Origin: a bacterium
GTDB lineage: Bacteria; Fibrobacterota; Fibrobacteria; UBA11236
Direction: 5' to 3'
Assembly (NCBI GenBank): GCA_900299345.1
Contig: OMJM01000047.1
Span: forward strand, 33,843-97,842
DNA: 64,000 nt
Shown piece after piece: positions 9,159 through 18,630 of the stretch. Position 1 is the stretch's first letter, and each line of letters starts with the position of its first letter. The notes under the pieces were generated by a model that saw nothing but the letters and a program-made list of their open reading frames with translations, was not told the origin of the DNA and searched no databases. A program made the translations under genes and the position numbers.

Positions 9159-9317
9159 ATGGCACAGCGAACTTTATTTCACGACATCTGGGACTTTTTA
9201 CGAGTCCGCAAGGCCTGGTGGCTGCTGCCCGTCGTCATCGTTCTGGCATTAATGGGGGTGCTGGCAGTAGCGTCGCAGGTGCCGTATCTGGCGCCGTTCA
9301 TCTACGCGCTGTTTTGA
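9159..9317 (+). CDS. DUF5989-like small membrane protein (52 aa)
   Basis: MAQRTLFHDIWDFLRVRKAWWLLPVVIVLALMGVLAVASQVPYLAPFIYALF; below the ORF-track cut-off; follows the carbamoyltransferase. Confidence 0.8.
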   Translation: MAQRTLFHDIWDFLRVRKAWWLLPVVIVLALMGVLAVASQVPYLAPFIYALF

Positions 9318-9329
9318 TCTGGATTTTAC

Positions 9330-9665
9330 GTGGCCTACGACACCAAACTTGCTGAACGCATCCTCAAACAACTCGTTGGCCAAAAAGGACTGACTGAACG
9401 CAAGATGTTCGGCGGGATCGGTTTCATGCTGAACGGCAACCTATGTGCGGGCGTTCACGCTGATGAAATGATCGTCCGTTGTGCCATTGAAGACACCGAC
9501 AAGCTTCTGACCAAACCCCACGCCAAAATCTTCGACCTCGCCGGCAAGCCAATGCGAGGATGGCTGCTGGTGGATCCAAAGGGATTGAAAACAGAGGCGG
9601 CTTTGGGCAAGTGGGTCGAAGTCGGAGTCAAATTCGCCGGAGCATTGCCGCCCAAGAAGAAATAA
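9330..9665 (+). CDS. TfoX N-terminal-domain protein
   Basis: ERKMFGGIGFMLNGNLCAGVHADEMIVR and MRGWLLVDP motifs; GTG start. Confidence 0.8.
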   Translation: MAYDTKLAERILKQLVGQKGLTERKMFGGIGFMLNGNLCAGVHADEMIVRCAIEDTDKLLTKPHAKIFDLAGKPMRGWLLVDPKGLKTEAALGKWVEVGVKFAGALPPKKK

Positions 9666-9679
9666 GGAGTGGAACTACC

Positions 9680-10129
9680 ATGAACAAACCCAAAATCCTT
9701 CCCCCTGTTTTCCTCTTCATCACCCTGGCGATCATGGTGATCCTGCATTGGCTCCTTCCACTGCGGACCATCATCCATGATCCTTACAGCCGCTTCGGAA
9801 TTGCCTTCATGGCGATCGGATTTACCATCACCTTTGCATCCGCAGGCTTGTTCAAGACCCGAGGGACTCCGGTCAAACCGTTTGAACAATCCACCGTGCT
9901 TGTGACCGATGGGTTCTACAAACTGTCCCGGAATCCGATGTACCTCGGCATGGCAATCGCACTGACAGGTGCAGCCGTCCGACTGGGAAGCCTTGGAGCG
10001 TTCCTCCCGATTCCCATGTTCATCATGTGGATCCGACACCAGTACATCGAACGCGAAGAAGTTTTCCTCGAGGAAATCTTCGGGCAGAAATACCGGGACT
10101 ACAAGGCCCGCGTCCGGCGCTGGATTTGA
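9680..10129 (+). CDS. Isoprenylcysteine carboxyl methyltransferase-like membrane methyltransferase
   Basis: Hydrophobic helices; LSRNPMYLGM, EREEVFLEEIFGQKYRDYKARVRRWI. Confidence 0.8.
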   Translation: MNKPKILPPVFLFITLAIMVILHWLLPLRTIIHDPYSRFGIAFMAIGFTITFASAGLFKTRGTPVKPFEQSTVLVTDGFYKLSRNPMYLGMAIALTGAAVRLGSLGAFLPIPMFIMWIRHQYIEREEVFLEEIFGQKYRDYKARVRRWI

Positions 10130-10139
10130 GCGTCAACGC

Positions 10140-11402
10140 TCAGTAGTATTTGTTGCGGAAATACCGGAGTGAAAGCTGCTGACCGGGGGGCAGCATCACG
10201 GAATAAATATCCACCACGTCGGAGAGTCTCGAGTACATCCAGGGATGCCACAGGTTCTCGCCGTTCTTGGTGTACACGATATTATCCGCGACATACACCA
10301 TCGAGTGAATGATGCTTCCATTGGGTCTCGCGAGCATAATCACGTCCCCGTACAACGGATCGGATTGCAGGGGGAAGTAATCGTTCTTCAGCTTGTCATA
10401 GATGTAGCCCGGATCGCTGAAATGATTGTCCGGGGGATCACGGAAGAAATTAAACGCCGTCCAATGACAATCCTGGTGGGTCACCGGGCCATTGAGTCCG
10501 TTCTGCGGCATGGGAAAGGTGTAAATCAAAGTTTTCGGCAGGGGAGGCAGCAATGAACCGATACTGACAAGGCCGCCCCCCTCGGTATTCTTCACCGACT
10601 CCAGCAAGGCTCCGACGTTGGCGGCCCAGTAAGCTTTGCCCCAATAATTGGTCAATGCGTTGATGTCGGACTTGGATGAAATGCGCAACTTCAGCAGCAG
10701 GCTCTTCTGGCGGGTGAAGATATCAAGCACTGCCGCCTTTTCCTCGAACGTGGGTGCACCGGAAAGCACATAGGGCATGCAGTAACAGATCATGTATTTG
10801 CCGTTGGTGGAACTCAACATCTTGATGAGGGAAAGAGTCTTTGAAGACACGCCGCCCTTCTTGAAGGCATCCATATCCTCGGTCAGAAACACATCTCGAT
10901 AAGCGTCATTTTCCGTGAAATCCGACAACATGCGGTAAATCCCCTGCAACGCTTCGGTGCTCAGCCCCAACAGCACCTCGCGCGGCGGAGTCAAAATCAG
11001 ATCCGCACCCGATACGGTCAAAGCCCCAGATGCGAACATAGCGTCGGGAACCCCCAGACTTTGAAACGCATGCACCAACGCATCCCGGGAATACTCCTTA
11101 AAGGTCCACCTGACCTGGGTCTCCTCGGTGCCACGAACCTTGAGCAATTCCACTGGTGCGGTGATGACGATGGGAGTGATTTCCAAATCTCCCCAAGGTC
11201 CGGGGTTGGCCTTCACGGAACCGGAACTATTCTCACCGAGCCGCTTGGCGTCCCATTTGAAATGTCTCCCTGCAAAAAAACCCGCCACGAGCATGACGAG
11301 AAGACTCGCGAAGAAAACGCCATAACGTATGCCGATAGGGCGGGTTGGTAAGGACTTGGGGGTATCTGCCTTGGAACCGTTTCCGGACGAAGAGTTCTTC
11401 AT
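10140..11402 (-). CDS. Membrane-anchored hypothetical protein with possible NlpC/P60-like C-terminal domain
   Basis: Probable start MKNSSSG; N-terminal TM; C-terminal DCHWTAFNFF...GDVIMLARPNGSIIHSMVYVADNIVYTKNG resembles a Cys/His peptidase arrangement. Confidence 0.5.
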   Translation of the reverse strand: MKNSSSGNGSKADTPKSLPTRPIGIRYGVFFASLLVMLVAGFFAGRHFKWDAKRLGENSSGSVKANPGPWGDLEITPIVITAPVELLKVRGTEETQVRWTFKEYSRDALVHAFQSLGVPDAMFASGALTVSGADLILTPPREVLLGLSTEALQGIYRMLSDFTENDAYRDVFLTEDMDAFKKGGVSSKTLSLIKMLSSTNGKYMICYCMPYVLSGAPTFEEKAAVLDIFTRQKSLLLKLRISSKSDINALTNYWGKAYWAANVGALLESVKNTEGGGLVSIGSLLPPLPKTLIYTFPMPQNGLNGPVTHQDCHWTAFNFFRDPPDNHFSDPGYIYDKLKNDYFPLQSDPLYGDVIMLARPNGSIIHSMVYVADNIVYTKNGENLWHPWMYSRLSDVVDIYSVMLPPGQQLSLRYFRNKYY

Positions 11403-11469
11403 GGACATGGCAGAAAACGTTAGCCACGACCACGACAAATTTCAGTTACAGATCGTTACGAACAGAAGT

Positions 11470-12573
<1,104 letters not shown>

Positions 12574-12658
12574 CTAGTGTTGGAAACTCTTGTCTTCAGA
12601 AGCGCAAATGATAGAATTTGGGCACAGAGTGCGCCTGTGGACTCGTATGACTTGAATG

Positions 12659-13243
12659 TCACTTAATCAAAGGCTGCAATGCCTTGAAATCATCCGTACC
12701 GGCCCTGCGCAACCACTCACAGACCACCATCTCCGTCGTCACCAGTTGAGCGCCGTGGGCACGCAACCTGTGCAAGGCGGATTCCTTGTCGGATAGTTTG
12801 CGCGAAGACACCGCATCTTCCACGACATAAATCTGAGCGTCCAAATTCTGAATCATGTCCAACGCTGTTTGAAGGATGCACACGTGGGTTTCCACACCGC
12901 ATAAAACAATCTGATCGCGCTTGCTGTGACGGACGGCTTCGGTCCATTCTGGAACATCCATTGCGCTGAAAGACAGCTTATCGAACACAGGTGCCCCTTG
13001 CGGCAGCAAGGAAAGGATTTCGGGCAAGGTATGACCCAACCCCTTGGAGTACTGTTCCGATACGACGATGGGGATTTGAAGGTGGGCAGCGGATTTTGTC
13101 AGGACAGAGACGCGTTTGGCCACATCTTCCATACCCGTCACCGCTCCAATAAACTTCTCCTGAAGATCGACCATCAGGAGAAGAGAGCTTTCCGCGCTCA
13201 ACAATGAAGTGCTGCGTCGGTCTTCTTTTTCCTTCAGAAACAT
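12659..13243 (-). CDS. Isochorismatase-family hydrolase
   Basis: LLMVDLQEKFIGAV, VVSEQYSKGLGHT, VLCGVETHVCILQTALD. Confidence 0.9.
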   Translation of the reverse strand: MFLKEKEDRRSTSLLSAESSLLLMVDLQEKFIGAVTGMEDVAKRVSVLTKSAAHLQIPIVVSEQYSKGLGHTLPEILSLLPQGAPVFDKLSFSAMDVPEWTEAVRHSKRDQIVLCGVETHVCILQTALDMIQNLDAQIYVVEDAVSSRKLSDKESALHRLRAHGAQLVTTEMVVCEWLRRAGTDDFKALQPLIK

Positions 13244-13266
13244 GGGATCAAAATAGACTGATCCAT

Positions 13267-13301
13267 AAAAAAACCCCCGGATTTCTCCGGAGGCTTTTAG
13301 A
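13267..13301 (-). terminator. Intrinsic terminator downstream of ilvC
   Basis: Minus strand AAAAGCCTCCGG-AGAAAT-CCGGGGGTTTTTTT. Confidence 0.8.
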
Positions 13302-13319
13302 GTCATTGAAACCAAAGAA

Positions 13320-14321
13320 TCAGACTTCCTTGGAATCGATCCATTTCATGTTCTTGCGGAGGCGACGCCCCACCACTTCGAGCGGGTGCTGCTTTTCCTT
13401 GGCTTCCCACGCGCGGAATTTCTTTCCGCCGCTTTGCAGCTCGGAAAGGAACTTCTTCGCAAACGTCCCATTCTGGATTTCCTTGAGAACCTTCTTCATC
13501 TCGGCCTTGGTCTTGGCGTTGACGATGCGCGGGCCCGTGACCATGTCGCCGTACTCGGCGGTGTTCGATACGGAGTAGCGCATATAGGACAATCCACCTT
13601 GATAGAACAGATCCACGATCAACTTCACTTCGTGCAAGCATTCAAAGTAAGCCAGCTCTTCGGGGTAGCCCGCCTCGATCAAGGTTTCAAAGCCCGCCTT
13701 GACCAGCGCCGACAACCCACCGCACAACACGGACTGCTCACCGAACAAATCAGTTTCGGTCTCGTCCTTGAAGGTCGTCTCGATGGCGCCGGCGCGCAAG
13801 CCGCCCACACCGCGTGCGTGTGACAGCGCGATGTCGCGGGCCTTGCCCGTGGCATTCTGCTTCACCGCGATGAGGCAGGGGACACCTCCGCCTTTGAGGA
13901 ACTCGCTGCGCACCAGATGGCCGGGGCCTTTGGGTGCAATCATGATCACGTCCACGTCCTTGGGCGGTTTGATGATGTTGAAATGGATGTTGAAGCCGTG
14001 CGACCAGATCAGGCACTTGCCCGGCTTGAGGTGGGGTTTGATTTCCTTCTCATATACGTCCTTCTGAACTTCATCGGGAAGAAGGATTTGAATCACGTCG
14101 GCCTTGGCAGCGGCCTCAGCGGCGCTGACGGGCTTGAAGCCGTGCTTGACCGCGAGTTTGTAGTTGGCGGAACCCTTGCGCTGACCGATCACGACCTTCA
14201 CCCCGCTGTCGCGGAGATTCTGCGCCTGCGCATGGCCCTGGCTTCCGTAGCCGATCACCGCGACGGTTTTGCCCTTGAGGGCGGCGGCGGATCCATCCTT
14301 GTTCGTATAAACCTTCAGCAT
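13320..14321 (-). CDS. ilvC: Ketol-acid reductoisomerase
   Basis: [40 protein letters not shown]...[17 protein letters not shown]. Confidence 0.97.
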   Translation of the reverse strand: MLKVYTNKDGSAAALKGKTVAVIGYGSQGHAQAQNLRDSGVKVVIGQRKGSANYKLAVKHGFKPVSAAEAAAKADVIQILLPDEVQKDVYEKEIKPHLKPGKCLIWSHGFNIHFNIIKPPKDVDVIMIAPKGPGHLVRSEFLKGGGVPCLIAVKQNATGKARDIALSHARGVGGLRAGAIETTFKDETETDLFGEQSVLCGGLSALVKAGFETLIEAGYPEELAYFECLHEVKLIVDLFYQGGLSYMRYSVSNTAEYGDMVTGPRIVNAKTKAEMKKVLKEIQNGTFAKKFLSELQSGGKKFRAWEAKEKQHPLEVVGRRLRKNMKWIDSKEV

Positions 14322-14378
14322 TTTCAAACCTTTCCCATATGGAGGAGACAAGAGAATTCGTAATTTAGCAACCCTTGT

Positions 14379-14406
14379 GTCATTCCCGTGAAAGCGGGAA
14401 TCCAGA
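14379..14406. repeat. Palindromic repeat-like element GTCATTCCCGTGAAAGCGGGAATCCAG
   Basis: ATTCCCG...CGGGAAT inverted repeat between divergent ilvC and ffh; matches the ATTCCC-N-GGGAAT (dRS3-like) pattern. Confidence 0.6.
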
Positions 14407-14415
14407 AAGTCCTTC

Positions 14416-15789
14416 ATGTTTGAACAACTTACCGGAAAACTCGACGCCGCCTTCAAAAAACTGCGCGGCCAGCACAAGCTGACTGAGGAGAACATCTCCG
14501 AATCCCTGCGCGAAATCCGGGTCGCGCTGCTCTCTGCCGATGTCCATTTCCAGACTGTGAAGGACTTCATCGCCTCGGTGAAGACCAAGGCCCTGGGCGC
14601 GGATGTGCTGCAGTCCGTTTCTCCGGGCCAGATGATCGTCAAGATCCTGCACGACGAAATGGTCGGGTTGCTTGGCGGTGAAGCCGAGGAACCGCGTTTT
14701 CAGGGAAGCCCACCCGTTGGCATTCTCATGATGGGACTGCAAGGCTCAGGAAAAACCACCGCCTGCGGCAAGCTCGCATTGAACCTGCGCGACAAATGGA
14801 ACCGCAAGCCCATGCTCGTAGCCTGCGACGTGTACCGCCCCGCGGCCATTGAACAATTGAAAATTCTTGGAAATCAGATCAACATCCCAGTGTATGACGA
14901 AGGTCCCGGCGATCCAGTGCGCATCGCGGAAAACGGACGCAAGGCCGCGAAAGAACAAAATTGCGACGTGGTGATTTTCGACACGGCAGGCCGCCTCCAA
15001 ATCGATGACGCATTGATGCTGGAACTGGAGAAAATCCAGAACGCGGTCAAACCCACAGAGCGTTTCTTCGTGGCCGACGCCATGACGGGTCAGGAAGCGG
15101 TGAACGTCGCCAAGACCTTCAATGACCGCATGGATTTCACCGGGGTTCTGCTCACGAAGATGGACGGTGATGCGCGTGGCGGTGCGGCGCTCTCCATCAA
15201 ATCTGTCACAGGGAAACCTATCCGCTACATCGGCACAGGCGAGAAGCTCGATGCATTGGAACTGTTCCATCCGGATCGCATGGCGTCGCGCATCCTTGGC
15301 ATGGGCGACGTGCTCACCTTGGTCGAGAAGGCGCAGGAAGTTTATGACGCCAAGGAAGCCAAGCAGCTTGAAAAGAAGTTCAAGCAGAACAAGTTCGACC
15401 TCGACGATTTCCTGAACCAGCTACGGCAGGTGAAGAAGATGGGTTCCATGGCAGATCTCGTCTCCATGATCCCCGGCATGAGCCGCCTGAAGGACGCCAA
15501 AATCGACGAGAACCAGTTCAAGCACGTGGAGGCCATTTTGACCTCCATGACCCCCAAGGAGCGCCAAAATCCCAAAATCATCGATGGCCGCCGCCGCCAC
15601 AGAATCGCCCTTGGCAGCGGGACTTCCTTGCAGGAGGTGAACCAGATTCTACGCCAATTCGAGCAAATGCAGAAAATGATGAAGCAGATGACCGGAATGG
15701 CGAGTAAAATGGGCGGGATGAAGAAATTGCAGCAAATGATGCAGCAACGTGGGGGAGGCATGGGCGGCTTCGGGGGGGGATTCCGTTGA
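14416..15789 (+). CDS. ffh: Signal recognition particle protein Ffh
   Basis: [41 protein letters not shown], Met-rich C-terminus. Confidence 0.98.
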   Translation: MFEQLTGKLDAAFKKLRGQHKLTEENISESLREIRVALLSADVHFQTVKDFIASVKTKALGADVLQSVSPGQMIVKILHDEMVGLLGGEAEEPRFQGSPPVGILMMGLQGSGKTTACGKLALNLRDKWNRKPMLVACDVYRPAAIEQLKILGNQINIPVYDEGPGDPVRIAENGRKAAKEQNCDVVIFDTAGRLQIDDALMLELEKIQNAVKPTERFFVADAMTGQEAVNVAKTFNDRMDFTGVLLTKMDGDARGGAALSIKSVTGKPIRYIGTGEKLDALELFHPDRMASRILGMGDVLTLVEKAQEVYDAKEAKQLEKKFKQNKFDLDDFLNQLRQVKKMGSMADLVSMIPGMSRLKDAKIDENQFKHVEAILTSMTPKERQNPKIIDGRRRHRIALGSGTSLQEVNQILRQFEQMQKMMKQMTGMASKMGGMKKLQQMMQQRGGGMGGFGGGFR

Positions 15790-15841
15790 ATTTTATTGGG
15801 GGATTTTCTACCCTTTACCGTCCTTAACCGGAGATTCAATC

Positions 15842-16264
15842 TTGGCAGTCATCATCCGTTTGGCCCGCATGGGTCGCACTCACAGTCCTTTTTACCGCAT
15901 CACCGTGGCGGATTCCCGCTCCGCGGCTACCGGAAAATTTCTCGATCAAATCGGTCACTACGATCCGCTTAAGAACCCTCCCGTCCTGAACTTGGACGAG
16001 GCCAGCGCTTTGAAGTGGCTCAAAAACGGCGCGCGTCCCAGCGACACGGTCAAGTCCATTTTCCACCGCCATGGCGTGCTGGAAAAAGCCCGTCTCATTG
16101 CCAAGGGCAAAGCCAGCGACGAATCGCCTGTGAAGGCTCGTGGCATCGGAAGCAAGAAGCAGAAGCTGCACAAGAAGGCGAAGGAAGCCCTCGCTGCGGC
16201 TGCTAAAGCGGCGCCTGCGGCGGCACCGGCTGCGGAAGAAGCGGCTCCCGCGGCTGCCGAGTAA
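15842..16264 (+). CDS. rpsP: 30S ribosomal protein S16 with Ala-rich C-terminal extension
   Basis: (M)AVIIRLARMGRTHSPFYRITVADSRSAATGKFLDQIGHYDP; TTG start; between ffh and rimM. Confidence 0.95.
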   Translation: MAVIIRLARMGRTHSPFYRITVADSRSAATGKFLDQIGHYDPLKNPPVLNLDEASALKWLKNGARPSDTVKSIFHRHGVLEKARLIAKGKASDESPVKARGIGSKKQKLHKKAKEALAAAAKAAPAAAPAAEEAAPAAAE

Positions 16265-16286
16265 CCACGGCAGACTGTCGAACGTC

Positions 16287-16312
16287 AAAAGGCTGCTCCG
16301 GCAGCCTTTTTT
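16287..16312 (+). terminator. Intrinsic terminator after rpsP
   Basis: AAAAGGCTGC-TCCG-GCAGCCTTTTTT. Confidence 0.88.
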
Positions 16313-16337
16313 GTTGGAGCCCTGACAAGGAGGGCAA

Positions 16338-16949
16338 ATGTATCGCATCACTTTGGCCGTGTTCATTCTGGAATTGCTCTTGACCCGCATCGGCGCTGTG
16401 GATCCCGCCACGTGGGTGATGGAAGTCTTTCCTGTGTTCATCGCCATTCCGTTCGTATGGCATTTCGGCAGGAAAAATCAAATCAGTACGTTGCTGCAAA
16501 TCCTCATCATGGTTCACGCATTGATATTGAGCGTCGGCGGCCATTATACCTACGCGCTGACACCTGTCGGTGACTGGATCAAGAATCTGGGAATCGGGGA
16601 ACGCAACAACTACGACAAACTCGGGCATTTCATGCAAGGATTCGTTCCGGCCTTCGCCACACGGGAAATCCTGATGCGCATTGGATTCTGGAAAGACCGT
16701 AAGGTATTCATGTCCATGGTCGTTGTGCTCGTATGCGGTGGCATCAGTGCACTGTATGAAATCATCGAGATGCTGGCCGCTGTCGCGATGGGACAGGGTG
16801 CAGACGCGTTTCTCGGCACACAAGGTTATGTGTGGGATACGCAAACCGACATGGCCACCGCCATCATCGGCGCAATAGTCGCGGTTCTGATGTTCGTGAA
16901 ACTGCAGGAAAAACAGGTGCTTTCCTCCCGCGTGAAAACCTTTTCTTGA
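16338..16949 (+). CDS. DUF2238 / YjdF-like integral membrane protein
   Basis: Multiple TM segments; NNYDKLGHFMQGFVPAFATREIL, GGISALYEIIEM, GYVWDTQTDMATAIIGA. Confidence 0.85.
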   Translation: MYRITLAVFILELLLTRIGAVDPATWVMEVFPVFIAIPFVWHFGRKNQISTLLQILIMVHALILSVGGHYTYALTPVGDWIKNLGIGERNNYDKLGHFMQGFVPAFATREILMRIGFWKDRKVFMSMVVVLVCGGISALYEIIEMLAAVAMGQGADAFLGTQGYVWDTQTDMATAIIGAIVAVLMFVKLQEKQVLSSRVKTFS

Positions 16950-16966
16950 GCGGGTAACTTTCTCTC

Positions 16967-17503
16967 ATGCCTGGAACCCCTGCCATTGCCGATTTAATCC
17001 TTGTGGGAATGATTCAGAAGCCCTATGGCTTGCTGGGCGAGATCAAGGTCAAACCGGAAACCTTCGACTTCGATCGCCATGCTAAACTGAAGGAAGTTTA
17101 CTGCCGCAAACGCCATGGCAAGGAGGCCGAAAAGTTGACCGTGCGCGCCAGCCGCGCCGACGAACGATTCTGGTACCTGAAGTTCGAAGGAATGAAAACA
17201 CCGGAATCCATCGCGCACTTGAGCGGTTGCGAGCTCTGTGTGGGCGCCGAAGAGCGGCTCGAGCTTCCCGACGACATGGTGTACTTCTCCGATCTTCCTG
17301 GCATGACCGCGATCGATGAAAAGGGCGAGACCGTGGGCACAGTAGTCGAGGTGATGGAAACCGGCGCACAAGAATACCTGCAGCTCAAAACTTCGCGCGG
17401 GGAAGTGGCCGTGCCCTGGAACGATCAGTTCGTGAAACAGATCGACAAGAAGGCCAGAACCGTGAATCTTGATCTGTCCACCCTGCGCGGAGTCCTGTTC
17501 TGA
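16967..17503 (+). CDS. rimM: Ribosome maturation factor RimM
   Basis: GMIQKPYGLLGEIKVKPET, C-terminal PRC-like domain; precedes trmD. Confidence 0.93.
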   Translation: MPGTPAIADLILVGMIQKPYGLLGEIKVKPETFDFDRHAKLKEVYCRKRHGKEAEKLTVRASRADERFWYLKFEGMKTPESIAHLSGCELCVGAEERLELPDDMVYFSDLPGMTAIDEKGETVGTVVEVMETGAQEYLQLKTSRGEVAVPWNDQFVKQIDKKARTVNLDLSTLRGVLF

Positions 17504-18249
17504 TGCGCGTGGATGTGATCACCCTGTTCCCGGAAATGTTCGAGGCCCTGAACGCCAGTATTCCGGGACGTGCCCAAAAATCTGGAGCCTTGGAATTGCG
17601 GACGCATCAACTCCGGGATCACGCCATCAATAAGCACGGGCAGGTGGATGATGCCCCATACGGTGGCGAGGCCGGCATGGTGCTCCGACCAGAGCCGTTG
17701 AAAGCCGCCTTGGACAAGGTTCTCGCGGAATTGAAGCCGACACGGCCCAAGGTGATTTTAATGAGCGCCCAAGGGCGGATTTTGAGCCAAAATCGGCTTC
17801 AGGAATTGTCTGAAACCGAAAATCTTCTTATCATTTGCGGCCACTATAAAGGCGTGGATCAGCGTTTTTGCGACGCCTACGTTGATGAAGAAATCAGCAT
17901 GGGCGATTACGTGGTTTCGGGAGGTGAACTTCCGGCCATGGTTCTGATCGACGCGGTGGCGCGGCTATTGCCGGACGTACTGCATGACTCGGATTCCGCG
18001 GAAACAGACAGTTTCCAAAGACCGGGAAGATTGGGTTGGCCGGTGTACACGCGACCGCAGGAATTTGAAGGCCGGATTGTTCCGGAGGTGCTCGTTTCAG
18101 GACACCACGAGAACATCCAGACCTGGAGACTTCTGGAAAGCCTGAGGCTGACCGGAAAGAACCGGCCGGAACTCCTGGAAAAGTTTGAAGTCACGGATGA
18201 GGAACAACAAGCGTTGCGCCGGGTCCGGAAAGAGAGAAAGGAAGACTGA
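17503..18249 (+). CDS. trmD: tRNA (guanine-N1)-methyltransferase
   Basis: [59 protein letters not shown]. Confidence 0.98.
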   Translation: MRVDVITLFPEMFEALNASIPGRAQKSGALELRTHQLRDHAINKHGQVDDAPYGGEAGMVLRPEPLKAALDKVLAELKPTRPKVILMSAQGRILSQNRLQELSETENLLIICGHYKGVDQRFCDAYVDEEISMGDYVVSGGELPAMVLIDAVARLLPDVLHDSDSAETDSFQRPGRLGWPVYTRPQEFEGRIVPEVLVSGHHENIQTWRLLESLRLTGKNRPELLEKFEVTDEEQQALRRVRKERKED

Positions 18250-18250
18250 C

Positions 18251-18598
18251 ATGCATCCCATCGTCGCCAAAATCCACCGGAGCATTGAGCGAACCGACAT
18301 TCCCGAATTCCGCGCGGGCGACACCGTCAGCGTGGACTTCAAGGTAATCGAAGGCAACAAGGAGCGCGTGCAGACCTTCACGGGCGTCGTCATCCAGCGC
18401 CGCGGCACCGGAGTTTCCGAGACCTTCACGGTCCGCAAGATCTCCAACAACGTTCCAGTCGAGCGCATCTTCCCGTTGCTTTCGCCCCGTCTCGCCGGTG
18501 TCAAGGTGAGCCGCCTGGGCAAGGTCCGCCGCGCGCGCCTGTACTATATGCGCGACTTGCAGGGCAAGGCCTCGCGCATCAAGGAACGCGAAGAGTAG
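18251..18598 (+). CDS. rplS: 50S ribosomal protein L19
   Basis: [57 protein letters not shown]. Confidence 0.98.
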   Translation: MHPIVAKIHRSIERTDIPEFRAGDTVSVDFKVIEGNKERVQTFTGVVIQRRGTGVSETFTVRKISNNVPVERIFPLLSPRLAGVKVSRLGKVRRARLYYMRDLQGKASRIKEREE

Positions 18599-18605
18599 GG
18601 TAATG

Positions 18606-18623
18606 GCGGGAGCACTCCCGCCC
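18606..18623. repeat. Short palindrome between rplS and recG
   Basis: GGCGGGAGCACTCCCGCC hairpin without U-tract. Confidence 0.5.
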
Positions 18624-18630
18624 CGACACC

